Of a stretch of DNA of 64,000 nucleotides, positions 22,381 to 33,334 are shown in pieces (the stretch's first letter is position 1; every line of letters starts with the position of its first letter). Where the stretch lies: contig CP137877.1 in the NCBI GenBank assembly GCA_034406715.1, forward strand, positions 248,001-312,000. The letters are read 5' to 3'. The notes under the pieces were generated by a model that worked only from the letters and a program-made list of their open reading frames with translations, was not told where the DNA came from and made no database searches. The position numbers and the translations under genes were made by a program. The DNA is from Rhodotorula mucilaginosa. Lineage: Eukaryota > Basidiomycota > Microbotryomycetes > Sporidiobolales > Sporidiobolaceae.

Positions 22381-23132
22381 GGCTTGCCGACGGCAACGTT
22401 TCTTGCCACTATATCTGATGCACTTGACAGCTTGCGTGCCTTCTCCGATGCCCCTTGATCAACAACCGCACCACACATGTGATGCTTGCGGCACACATAA
22501 AAATGTGCAACAGTGCCATGGCACCAAGTCTCTTGTGCCAGACTCTCCAGCTTGGAAATTGGATTCAAATGACCGTTGCCAGTGGCCACTCAAGCTCAAA
22601 ACCGGATGTTGGCAAGGCCCCTCAGGCTCATGAGCTGATGCAGCAGTGTGCAGACTTCAATCTGGTCAAGGTTTGATCCCAGACATCCATGTCTGCCCCT
22701 TGTGCGCAGCTTGGAAGGTTTCTGTTTAAGCTTGCTGTTCAGCTGCAGCCACACAGCCTGAGAAGGTTGTTCATGAAATTCTTGTAGCGAGCCGTCGCTC
22801 CTTCGGAGCAGGAGCCGGTGCCTAATACAAGACTATGCATGCCAGGACAACCCCACCACTGCAAGACTTTCCACTGGCCGGTCCCCACCTGAGATCCGCT
22901 CCCGCGCCTGCTCCCCTCCTTTTTCACATTTTGACAGACTTTCATGTGCTCCTGGCTAGGCCATCAATCAAATAGGCAGGTGCAGCTTAACAGAAGAGTG
23001 TACAAGATTGGCACAAGCTCTCAGCCGGGCCAGCAACTCGCGTGGCGCGAAACAAGGGGACGGGGCGCAAGTGGCGGATCGAAAAAGAAAGAGATTGGGC
23101 CACGCTGGCCTGCGCAGCGTCCAAAAAGGATT
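22381..23132. other. Gene-free, CpG-poor stretch between tRNA genes
   Basis: About 750 bp with the same CpG-poor, TG/CA-rich look as 4.9-9.5 kb; for example 22501-22560 and 22621-22680 have no CpG. No coding exon or RNA gene was found. It may be a decayed mobile element that landed beside tRNA genes, a known target of some retroelements, but no family can be named. Confidence 0.45.
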
Positions 23133-23214
23133 TGACCACGCTGGGGCTCGAACCCAGAGTCTCCTGATTTACGCTGAATCGTAGTCAGACGCCTTGCCAT
23201 TGGGCCACGCGGCC
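23133..23214 (-). tRNA. tRNA-Arg (anticodon ACG), 10-nt intron
   Basis: Acceptor GGCCGCG pairs with CGTGGTC, anticodon stem TCTGA with TCAGG. The loop is CTACGA plus A once a 10-nt intron at position 37/38 is removed. T arm is CTGGG-TTCGAGC-CCCAG, discriminator A. The GTGGCCCAATGG D-arm region is typical of tRNA-Arg(ACG). A CTTTTT terminator follows. It decodes CGT (CGC/CGA by inosine). Confidence 0.92.
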
Positions 23215-24248
23215 ATCGATGATAATTCGTCAAACTTTGCAAATTCAAAAGAAAATTGCCCTTTCCGCTCTCCGGCCGCCATGGTTCTCACGAAAGCCCT
23301 TGTCGGCAAGGACAGTGCGGTCCTGAGGTGCGAGGCACCGAAGCAAAAGTGGTCGAGGTCTCGGAAAGACGTCAGCAAAGTTTCCAGTTCTGACATCTCA
23401 GCTCACGGTTGCTGCCGCGAGACGCCCTGCAGCAGCTGCTCAACACGGTCGGGCACCCTAAGCTTCCCTTGCAAAAGCGCACTTCCCCTACGGGGCGTTT
23501 CGCTTTTCATTCGAAGGGAGGCCCCCTCATTCCGGCCGATGCGCTTCTTTTGCCACCAACTTCCGGATCCGATCTCTCCTCACACAGGCGTCGGACTGGA
23601 ATGTGAGCTTGACTGTCACGCCTGCGCAACATTCTGCTACTGGCTGATGTGCAAAGATTCCCTGTCAAAGCTCCTTGTGCGTCATCGCAGTCGTCGACCG
23701 CCTGCCGAGCTCTGACGCGTCGTAGCGCTAGCTCATCAAAATTTTTAGAGACTGTCAGCCTCTAGACAAGCTAGGCCATACTCCCGTGCACCAGCTAGGC
23801 AACTTGGCCGCCTGCCGAGTGACAAGCAAGTGTCTTTTTGCGATGTGTCTTCTGCAGCATGAGTCGACATGGAGGCGCCCAAATCCTTCCGTTGCCTTTA
23901 CATGCATGGGTCTACATGCATGGGTTTGACAGCAATCAAGTAGCCTACTGTATCATTCTGTGGGGGCCTGTACGGTGGCGCGCTCACATCGAAAGAGCAT
24001 TCTGACTTTCGCGACCTGGGCCCGATTCCCCAATTTCGGGGGATACTCGATAGCTCCGAGCTGTACAGCCGCACTCTCGAAGCCCGCATGACAATCCGAG
24101 GCTTTTTGGGGTGAAGAATTGGGCCTCGAAGATGGTGAGAAAGCGGGTGGCCCGGGCGCGCTGCACAGCGCCTCCTGCAGTATCTCAGGGATGCGCAGCT
24201 GCTCCTCCGAGAACGCAATCAGTCAAGAGAGGGCGTTACAATCCGTCA
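23215..24248. other. Gene-free stretch between tRNA-Arg and borealin
   Basis: The plus strand has a 173-codon frame with an internal ATG at 23281, but it has no motif, no splice partners and mixed composition, so I do not call it. A direct repeat of ACATGCATGGGT occurs at 23900-23926. The end near 24248 is the 3' side of the borealin-like gene. Confidence 0.45.
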
Positions 24249-25797
24249 CTAGAGGTCCGCCATACTGCTAAGCACTTCCTCCAGTCGCTGCCGCTCGCTC
24301 TCGCCAATGTCGGATTGGAGGAGCTTCTGCTTGAGATCGTTGAGCCATTTGGCCTTGAGCGCATCAAAGCTCGGCGCTCCATCCGGCAAGGTCATCTCGA
24401 ATGCCGACGCCGAGGGCACGGTCGATCGTGCCGAAGCAGACTTGACGAGTTTCGACGCTGCCGACTTTGCTTTGCTTGTTCCGCCGCCACCCGACCCGGC
24501 GGTGCTCTTGCCCTTCTGCTGTCGCTTGCGAGCAGACTTGGAGAGCGACTGACGCTCGACATTGGACGCCTCGTTCTTGTCCATCAGATCCCAGTCCTCT
24601 TCCGACTCGACGCCGTGGGCTGCCGCATCGGAACTCGTCGCCTCTTCCGCTTCGGCCTGCCCGGACTCGTCCTCATCGTCGTCGTCCTCGATGTCGCTTG
24701 CGACAAACTCGCCGAGCGGCGAGCCATTGATGCTGCGCATCACGATACTTTCGCCGAGGCGCGGTTGACGTGGGGTCGGCGCGGCGGCACCGACGCGAGA
24801 AGACGGGGCCGATGCACCCCGCGCTCCAGTCGCCGCGGTCGAGGGCCTTGAAGCGGTGTCGAGCGACTCGTTCTGGCGATAGATGAAATTGCCGGCCGCC
24901 GGAGTCGCTGACCCGCCGGCTGCGGTCTGCGATGCGCGAATGCGGAGACGCGGTTTACGAGTCTGTGTGTTGTCGACACAGTGAGCATGTGCTGCTCGAC
25001 TTTGCGTGGCCCGCTCAACGACCGACTTACGCTCGAGGGCGAAACGAGGTTCGCTGCACGAGTCGCACGTGTGCTGTTGCCTCGCAGCGGTCCCGTCGTC
25101 GCTTTCCTGGCACTCGCGGCGTTCGCATCGGCCCGTGCTTTCTTGACGGTACCGAAAACATCAGATTCATCGCCTGTAGCCCTCTGAGAGTCAGTATGTG
25201 GGGGGACAGATAGGAGCAGTGCCAGGTGAAACGCTTACCAAAGGCGCCGATGGCGGGAGAGCTCGGCAAGACGCGTTTGCTGTGGAGTGTCCACCCGCGT
25301 GAGTTGGCACTGTCTGCACCGTGTCTGCCATCTGGGTACTCACCGCTTGCGGGCGCTCTGCTCGACGGCACTGATGGCCGGCGGCCGCATGCTCTGCTCG
25401 ACCAAGGCGCGGAGAGCGCGGTGCGGGTCGCAGTCAAAGTCGCCGACGTAGCTCGACAAGGACATGGCCTGGACGCGGGTATCGAGCGAGGTCAGGGTGT
25501 CGCCAAAGTGGCGAGCGAGGGCCGCGAGACGCTCGCTGTGCTTCTTGGCGAGGGAGCGCAGATGCGAGGCGGCTGTACCGAGACGTCGCTCGGCGTGAGC
25601 ATTCAACAGCGGGGGCTCTATACCGCGAAGGGGACCCAGACCGCGAGCTCACCTTCGAGTTCAAAGTCTTCCCTCATGGCTTCGAGGTCTGCCCAGCCGA
25701 GTTGATCATCGTGGACCTGCACGGGGCGGTGCGCACGAGCTGCCTTGCGCGGCGTGGGATCTCCAGACTTGTTCTTGACCGCGGCGCGTGTCGACAT
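24249..25797 (-). CDS. Borealin-like chromosomal passenger complex subunit
   Basis: Several exons join in frame. The N-terminal part has an MREDFELE helix continuing to HLRSLAKKHSERLAAL, then VQAMSLSSYVGDFDCDPHRAL, which is the pattern of the borealin N-terminal helix plus its L..L..Y.GD motif that binds survivin and INCENP. The middle is basic and low-complexity. The C-terminal exon starts LGESIVMRSINGSPLGEFV, then an acidic stretch, then a last helix (FDALKAKWLNDLKQKLL). Borealin targets Aurora B to centromeres. The start at 25797 (MSTRAAVKNK) is the first good ATG. The first intron may be only about 35 nt. Whether it is a full-length borealin or an Nbl1-type protein needs alignment. Confidence 0.65.
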
Positions 25798-26142
25798 TGC
25801 GGCTTGAGGTCGGACTCGAGTGTCGGGAGTGAAGGAGGGTTGAATGACAGTGACAGGGGTCGGAACCCGGAGGTCGAATCGTGGGCGAGGGAAAGGTGCC
25901 TGACGGCGAGACACAGAGAGGCTGTACTGATATGGATGACTGGTCTCGGCTTGGCGGGCAAATGCGTGCGTAGAGAGAGAGAGAGCACGGCGAGGTGCGC
26001 GAGGTGCTCGCTGGACGCGGTCACGTGCCGCGAGATTGATCGCTCAACTTGTGCTGCTCGCCCGCTTGGCTCTCTCGCGCGCCCTCTGCCCGTACCGCCG
26101 ACAGTCACTTCGAGTCTCACTGCGAGACCACGACGGATCGCT
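25798..26142. promoter_or_regulatory. Shared upstream region of borealin-like gene and BRN1
   Basis: These 345 bp separate two divergent start codons. A CACGTG E-box lies in the GACGCGGTCACGTGCC stretch near 26015-26030, and a GA repeat lies at 25974-25984. Because both genes act on mitotic chromosomes, joint cell-cycle control is plausible (inference). Confidence 0.45.
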
Positions 26143-29090
26143 ATGCCGCGCAGATCAGATGGCGCTACCGCCAACCGCCGCGCTTCCCTCGCAAACAGCG
26201 CCGACTCGAATCGCTCGCCGCGTCAACCAGCGACGCCCCCCCGGCAGGGTCCGCGGAACCCAAAGATGGCAGTCCTCGCAGCCGCAAACCGACTCAGGGA
26301 CGCGACCGGGACCCCCGGCCGCAACGTCAGCGGGACTCTCGGCGCCGCACCCCTCGTCGTCGAGAGCCAGCGCTACGAGGAGTGGATGAAGATCGCGACA
26401 GACAACGTGCGTCGCATTCGTTCCCCACTTGGCTTCCATGCAGCTGACTCTGAAGCTATCGCTCGCGCGCAGAAAATCACGTCGACCAACACCTGGAACC
26501 TCGCCTTGATCGACTACTTTCACGACATGTCGCTCCTGCGCAACGGCGAAGATAACTCGATCAACTTCCAGAAGGCGAGTTGCACTCTCGACGGGTGCGT
26601 CAAGATCTGGACGAGCCGGGTCGACTCGGTCGCGACCGAGACGGGCAAGCTGTTGAGCGGACTCGGAGAGGATGCTCGTACGTTCGTTCCCTCGCGGCTG
26701 ATTGTCATTCTTCACGCGCCGATGCTCATCTCTTGACCGCCATCAGAACCTCTCGATGACGACGAGATGGACGACGAAGGAGAAGATGGCGCCGGACGCC
26801 CCGAGAAACGTACACGAAAGCATGTGAGACCCATCACAGCAACTCTCGACAGAACCTGTTCCCCGACTGACATGACTCGCGACACAGACTGCGCGACAGG
26901 CCGCGACGCTCGCCGACGACTTTGCGAAAATCCGCGTCAAGCAGTTCGACCTCGAGTTCACCGTCGACCCGCTGTTCAAAAAGACTTCGGCCGACTTTGA
27001 CGAGGGCGGCGCAGGAGGCATCCTCATGAACCACCTCGGATGCGACGGGTCGATGAAGGTCGTCTTTGACGCTGGAGACGCCAAGCTCGACTGTGACGAA
27101 GAAGACGAGGAAGAGGGCGATGCGGCGGAAGCAGCGGCAACGCCCTCGACCGACCACCTGGAAGTCGACTTGGCAAAGCTGCGAGGTGAGAGCACCGTGG
27201 GGCTGCGGCAGGAAGAGGCGTGACTCCGAGTTGCTGACCAGTCCGTGTGAATAAACAGCTCGCTGCTTGCCGAACGGGCTCGATGCCTTGTCGACCATGT
27301 CCCTCTGCCCTTCCTTGTCCTTTTTCCGCTTCTCCGACGCACAACTCGACCTCGGCCTCCTCAACCTCGGTTTCGATGATGACGACGACAACGGTGGCGA
27401 GGCTCTTCCCGCGTCTGCTTCCCACCGCCAGCCGGACGCCCGCCACCTGCAAGCGGGCGATGACGATGATATGGGCGGCTTCGATGACCCGTACCTGAAC
27501 CAGGACTTTGGCGGCGGCGGCGGCGACGATGACGAAGGCGCCGAGGTTGACTTCTTTGCCGATCAATTCAGCGGCGAAGCAGCCGCTTTCGGCCTCGCAG
27601 GCGCACCTGCTCCGATCGCGTCGGGCAGCGGGGCAGGCGGCGGTGGTGGCGGCGGTACCGGCTTTGGGGCAGTCGAGCCGTTCGACCCGCGGCGCGTGGC
27701 GGACGAACGCGACCTCGTCATGAGCATGGACGGCGAAGGCGACGGCATGTTTGCCTACTTTGACGCGAAACTGGGCAAGAACTGGGCCGGTCCTGAGCAT
27801 TGGAAGATGCGAAGGGGAGTCGCAGCTGCCAAGAAAGGTGAGCGGAATCCGTCATGCACGAACGAGCGAACCTTGATATCTGACTCATTCGACCCTCCGC
27901 AGACGACGCGCCGGTCGCCAAGAAGGAGCGGAAGGAAAAAGTCGCCTTCGCCATCGACTTTGCCAACCCGCCACCTCTTTCTGCCAAGGAGCTCTTCGCT
28001 GCAGCGAACCCGAAATCTTTGATCACGACCGCCGCACGCAAGACTTCCCGCAAAGCGACCGCTGCCGAGGACGACTATACGCTGCCGGACGATTTCCACT
28101 TCAACAGCCAGAACCTGCTGCGCTTGTTCCTCAAGCCCAAAATGACGGTACGTAGGCGCAGCGTTTCAGTTTGCAGTTTCGAAGCACAGAAGATGACGCG
28201 AGACCACACGCACAGCTGCGAATGCGACGACGGAACATACAGCTCGGAGATATGGAAGGCGGAGGGGGCGACGTGCGCTTCTGGGCACAGGCAGGAGTCG
28301 GCGGACCGCCTGGGGAAGGGCCGGACGAAGGTTACGGCGGGGGAATGGATCCGATGGAACACGACTACAACCAAGACTTTGGCGGCGGTACGTATCCGTC
28401 TCTCGACTTTGATGTTTGCATTCTCGCACTGACCAGAACCCATCTACAGGTGGAGATGGAGACGAAGACGACCCACCACCATTCGATACCCAATGGCTCG
28501 CTGGTGGAGAAGACGACTTTACTCCGGAGCTCGAGGATGAGGAAGGCGAAGGGAAGGAGCTCGACGACCTCGCAGCTGCGACGCAGGGCCAACTACGGCG
28601 AGTGCGCCCCGAGATGGTCAGCTACGCGAAGAGGGCCAAACGGATCGACATCAAGAAGCTCAAGGATAGCGTGTGGAAGGAGTTGGAGGAAGTCGTGCTC
28701 CCGGTCAAGCGCGTGAGTTGCTATCGATTCCGTCATGCGTCTGCACAGATCGTTGACCGCCCACGCTGCGCGCAGTACCCAGAGTCTCCCGAGTACGACC
28801 CGGCTGCGCCCGCACCCGACGCGGACGACTCTCCCTCGGATGCGAAGCCGAAAGCCGAAGCTCTGGTCCCCGTCGTGTCCGGCCTGCGGAAACTGTACCC
28901 GAAGGACAAGATGGAGGAGATCTCGACCTCGTTCATGTTCATCTGCCTCCTCCACCTCGCCAACGAAAAGGGACTGCGGCTGCAGACACCCCGACTCACG
29001 TCCGACCACGACGATGCCGAGCACGAGGCGGATATGCAGAAGCTCGTCGGCGGCCTCGAGAGCCTGCGCGTGCTCAAGGAGGTCTCCTAG
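26143..29090 (+). CDS. BRN1: Condensin non-SMC subunit Brn1/Cnd2 (NCAPH, barren)
   Basis: This is the kleisin that closes the condensin ring around Smc2-Smc4. The spliced product shows the barren-family order: EEWMKIATDNKITSTNTWN and LIDYFHDMSLLR near the N-terminus (Smc2-binding helices), VDSVATETGKLLSGL, FDLEFTVDPLFKKTSADFDE with GGILMNHL, acidic and Gly-rich middle parts around NQDFGGG, and a C-terminal winged-helix part (KMEEISTSFMFICLLHLANEKGL). At least seven introns interrupt it, including ones near 26407-26472 and 26678-26745. The start at 26143 is the first ATG (MPRRSDGAT) after upstream frames close. It is divergent from the borealin-like gene. Confidence 0.95.
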
Positions 29091-29565
29091 CCTGGCAACT
29101 CTAACTCTTCGTCTTTCCCATCCTCCCTACACTTTAATTCTTATTGTTGGCACTGCATTTCAAGCGTATGGTCCGAGCTGCTCCTGTGACTGGCCGACTG
29201 ATCTATATGCATGCAAGCCGCGCGTAAGTCAATCGTGTCGCGACGTGAGATTGTCACGCGCCTCGGCGAGCACTCGACCGAGAGAGCCCCTCGTGTTTGT
29301 CCGTGCACACGCAGCTCCTCACCGTCCACGCTGGCCGTGGTGCAGGGTCTGGACAGTCTAGCCCACGCACTCCCCTTCGATCGACGCGTGCACGCTCCGC
29401 CGCTCCTTTGTTCCGACGCCCGCTCAGTCCTCTCAGTCCAACAACCTTCCTCGCCGCACCTGCATCGTCGCCGCCTCTCTCTCTGCACGACCGCCCGCCC
29501 GCCCGTCCACCCGCCCATACTGCATCCGGAGCTCTCTTGACTAGCTCTCGCGTGACCGCGCCAGC
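29091..29565. other. Intergenic upstream region, nothing coding
   Basis: It contains the BRN1 3' UTR and, from about 29300, a C/T-rich stretch (CCGCCCGCCCGTCC around 29500) leading to the next start codon. Such pyrimidine-rich leaders occur before several genes here. No ORF is supported. Confidence 0.5.
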
Positions 29566-31260
29566 ATGGCCTCGTCCCGCACCCTCCTCCAGATCGACCC
29601 CAACTCGGCCCGGCTCGACACTTACAACAGCAGCGATGCAGACTCGATGCCCGCAACTCCTTCAAAGGACAAGTTCCGCGAATGGACTTTCCCGCGGGCG
29701 AAAGCAGGTCCGGCGGCGGGCAACAGCGCAGAAGAAGCACGAGCAGGACCCGCATCGGCGTTGGCATCGTCGACAGCTACCGGGCCCCGACCCGGCTTCG
29801 CATCGTCGACCTCGCGGACTGGTGGAGGCATCCGCACGGGCAAGGGAGGTTCGATCGCAGCGAGGAGGCCGTCGGTCGCCCAGCGCGCATCGTCACGAGC
29901 CGCAGGCGACTTTGCAGGGGTTACGTCGCCGTCAAAGGGCACCACCACCAGACCTCCCGGCGATGTCGCTCACGGACGGTCGTCCTCTATAGCGCACAAG
30001 TCGTCCCCGAAGAAACAACGCTCGAACGGATCGACCGACTTCCGCCACCGAAGCAACGCCTCGGTCGCGTCCCCGATCGCACAAAAGAAGAGGCCCGCGG
30101 CGACCCATTCAGGACCCGCCGCCGCGACGTCGTTCGTCAAGTTGAACATGCCGATTGCAGAAGGCAGCGTCTCACCGCCTGCGCCCGGTCGTCTGTCGCG
30201 GCTCGCCGTCTCCTTGATCCGACGAAGAAGCCTCGGCGAAGTGATCTACCTCGTCCTCTTCAGCGGCTCCGTCATCATCTGGGCTGCCGCACTCTGCGGT
30301 TATGGCCATACCGGGCCCGTCCCTGCACAGCCGGCGGACCTCGCCATTCCTGTCAAGGTCATCGCCACGGCGGGCGTGATCGATGTCCGTCTCCCGGATA
30401 CCCTGCTGCCGCCTCAGGACCGCTCCGACAACGACGAATACCTCGCAGACGTGCATCAACGCGAGGGAGACGCATCTCACGACGACGGAGACGATCACTT
30501 CCAGGCCTCGCCTCTGGACCCGGCTCTTGCGGATGAGCACGTGGCGTAAGTTCCCTCCTTTCTTCGCCTCCGCGTAAAGCCTGAGCTCACACCATCGGAC
30601 GTGTCCAGTGATGTCCACCACAACGAGGCGTACGATTCTCTGTGGTCCGATCACGATCTCGACGATCCGGACGTCGTTGCCCAAGCCCTGCTCGCAACCG
30701 ACGCGGACGGGGCTGTCGACGTCGAGGGCCTCGACCACTCGTACGCTCCTTCCGAGACTGTACCGAGTGCAGCAGACGACACCCCCGACATCTCCTTCGA
30801 CTTGGGCGGGAGCGAAACCGCGGATACGACGGAACACGATGAAGGCTCGGAACAGGCGATTGAGCGAGACCTCGCCGAAGCGGCAGATCCGGATGCCTCA
30901 GAAGAAGAGGAAGACGGTACCGTCGAAGACGACTCGATCCCGATCGAAGAAGGAGAAGACGAGGGACCCTCCGGAGACGGCGGCCCGCTGCACGTCGTCG
31001 ACGCCGACGACGGCCCGGGAGCGCCAACCGCGCTGGACGAGCTGTTGGATTCGGCGGCGGAGGAGCACCAGGAGACTCTCAGCGGCAGCGTCAAGGATGT
31101 CCCCGCCGATGCGCTCTTCCGCGCTCCCGGCACCAAGAACCGCAAGCTCGCGCAGAAGCGAAGCGCGAAGGCTCAAGCCAAGACTAAGCGCACAGAGTCG
31201 GCTGCGACGCTCGCTCAGCGTGACCAACAAGGCATGAAAGTCATCATCCGGCGCGATTGA
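29566..31260 (+). CDS. Hypothetical single-pass membrane protein with acidic C-terminus
   Basis: Two exons (29566-30545 and 30609-31260) give 543 residues. The first about 215 residues are Ser/Thr/Pro/Arg-rich and disordered. Then comes one membrane segment (LGEVIYLVLFSGSVIIWAAA), a short loop with PVKVIATAGVIDV, and a very acidic region. The end is strongly basic (KNRKLAQKRSAKAQAKTKR). One possibility is a nuclear-envelope or ER protein with a nucleoplasmic or cytosolic tail, but I do not recognise the family. The coding evidence is the long open frames, a clean intron (GTAAGT donor) and sense codon use. Confidence 0.7.
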
Positions 31261-31393
31261 TCCGGTACTCGTCATTGTACACACGAGCGAGCGCTGGTCG
31301 CTCCCCCCTTTCTCTCTCAGCAGTTCTATTGTTGTTTCACCCCTAGCCCTCTGCATGCCCTTATTCTTGTACTGTTCCATCGCTGTAGTCCGA

Positions 31394-33128
31394 TCATTGC
31401 AAGGTGGTCCTCGTTCCCTCTATAGCACAGATCCTGGGCGGAGGTCGCGCCGTGCCGACCTCGCCCGATTCGATCACGACTCCATTCTCACTCGCTGCGA
31501 GGAACCGTTGCGATGTGCTGACATCGCCAGTTCCCGGGCACTCTGTGGCGGAGAAATGAGGCGCCGAGTTGGACGCGGGAACGGCCAGGAAGGCAAGCTG
31601 GTTGTCGGTAACATCGCGAAGCGGGTTCGGAGTCGACACCGAATCTGGCCGGTGCAGGAACTGCTCGGCAACACATCTTGATTCAGCATTCTCGTGTCCC
31701 GGCTGATTGGCTGTGGTGGACGCGGACTCACCACGATGTGGCTGCCCTTCTTGACTTCTTCTCCCGTCTCGACCGACATTGCTCCTCTCGAGGGATCGCC
31801 AGCCATGATCCTCGCGACTATCCGAGCCTTGCACAAGTCGAGCGGGCACTGAAATAAAAAGGTCAGTATCTGGGTGACGTACTGAGATGAATCCGCGTAC
31901 CTTTGGTTCAGAGTCAAAGACTGCGGCGTAAAACTCCTTCTCCTTTTCGTGCGTCCGTTGCGCCGCCGGAAGATTGGCAGCCGAGGTTCCAAACAGGTCG
32001 TTGACCGCATTCAAGAGCAATCTGGCAGCATTCTGTCCCGAGAGCGACAAGACGATATTGCCCTGTGCGCTGTGCTCGAGAGATTTTGCGGCGTCAGTGG
32101 GATTTTTTTTTGCGTGAAGCAAAGCCGCGAACCACCATCACCACCGACCTTGTGACCTCGTACGATGCGCCTATCGGAGCCAGACCGCCGTAGCCAAGCG
32201 CGACCGGGGTGCCGTGATGCTCGGGAGAAGCGTCCACGACTGCCACTCCCACCGCGCCCGACGCGGTAGTCTCGTCGCCGTAAAACAGGGTAAAAGCTGA
32301 TCCGTCCGCAGAGTGAAAGGGAGTCGAAGTACCGACCATGCCGACCTGGAACGGGGAAAGTTAGCGGCCGTGAGCGGAGGAGACGGAGAAGGCATTGCTC
32401 ACCGTCGATGCCTCTGAGAAGCGCGAGAGAGCCGCCAAGAACGGCTGAGTTCGGTCTGCCGTGAAGACCACGAGCTCTCGAATAGCCGAAGGACTGCGTG
32501 CAGCTTGCGCTGTCAGTAGAGTCTTTCATGATGCCAAACGAGGTCCGAGGAAGACAAACTTTTCATTCTTCAATTCTGCAATTTCGGGGTGCTGAGTCGA
32601 CACCTCGGCCTGCGTCTGCTCTCCGAATCCCCATGCGCCGCCCTTCAAAAACGCCTCGAGCCCCGAGTCCACCTGGTCATGGTCCGCTTGGAGCTCCGGC
32701 TTGATTTCGCGACCGAGAGCGATGTTGGGCCGACCGACCAAGGCGGAGCGGAACGGGATGGCCCGCTCAGTGTCGCGGGTGGGACGGTGTCGAGCAAGCG
32801 CGATGCTGAATAGCTCCTGATCCTTAAGCAGTGGCGATGTCGACGATGCAGCGGCGGGCAAAATCTCGGAGAGGCAGCCGATCGCGGTCGTGTTCGAACC
32901 GGAAGGGGCGAGCGCTCGTCGGAAGGCCGATACGAGCTGTTGCGGGACGTTTTTGGAGAGCGCAAAGACGGTCACGGCCGCTGCTGCGTCCTCGGCGACG
33001 GTTTCCTGGACGTTTTCAAGGAGAGCGGTCGGCGAAGGCGAGGACAGAGTCGCGCATTGCCAGAGAGACCGGCGCTGGACAGCGGGTGCGCTCAAGAGTA
33101 TCGTTCTCCTGAGTCGTATTCTCAACAT
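31394..33128 (-). CDS. Mitochondrial FIST-like domain protein
   Basis: The N-terminus MLRIRLRRTILLSAPAVQRR is an Arg-rich amphipathic presequence, so mitochondrial import is likely. The main body has VVFTADRTQPFLAALSRF, then GMVGTSTPFHSADG followed by FTLFYGD and SGAVGVAV, and later IVLSLSGQNAARLLLNAVND. This order resembles a FIST_N sensory domain followed by FIST_C (compare FBXO22), where the STPF..G..FTLF..SGAVG stretch is typical. About four introns are needed; the last exon ends with the stop at 31394. The start at 33128 is preferred over an upstream non-ATG extension. The ligand is unknown. The family call is moderate. Confidence 0.5.
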
Positions 33129-33334
33129 GGTTGCTTGAGAAAAAACCTTTGGCCGACCGCTTTCGTCATGTTCTCTCATCAAAGACTTCCGCGCGCCGCC
33201 ACTAACTCGGATCGAGGCGAGACAAGATGCATATGTATGCGATGCAGGCTACTGTATACACGGAGCGTATGCGGCTATGATGGATGCGAGCAATCAAGAA
33301 TGAGAGAAGGGAGGGGAGGGAAGGACCTCCTGGC

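Noticed and set aside
22780-22950. Possible 5S rRNA or other small RNA near the tRNA genes
   Set aside because: No 5S signature words or fold could be found; only GC words shared by chance.
23194-23715. 173-codon plus-strand frame after tRNA-Arg
   Set aside because: It overlaps the tRNA gene, is Cys/Ser-rich without a pattern, and its composition changes along its length.
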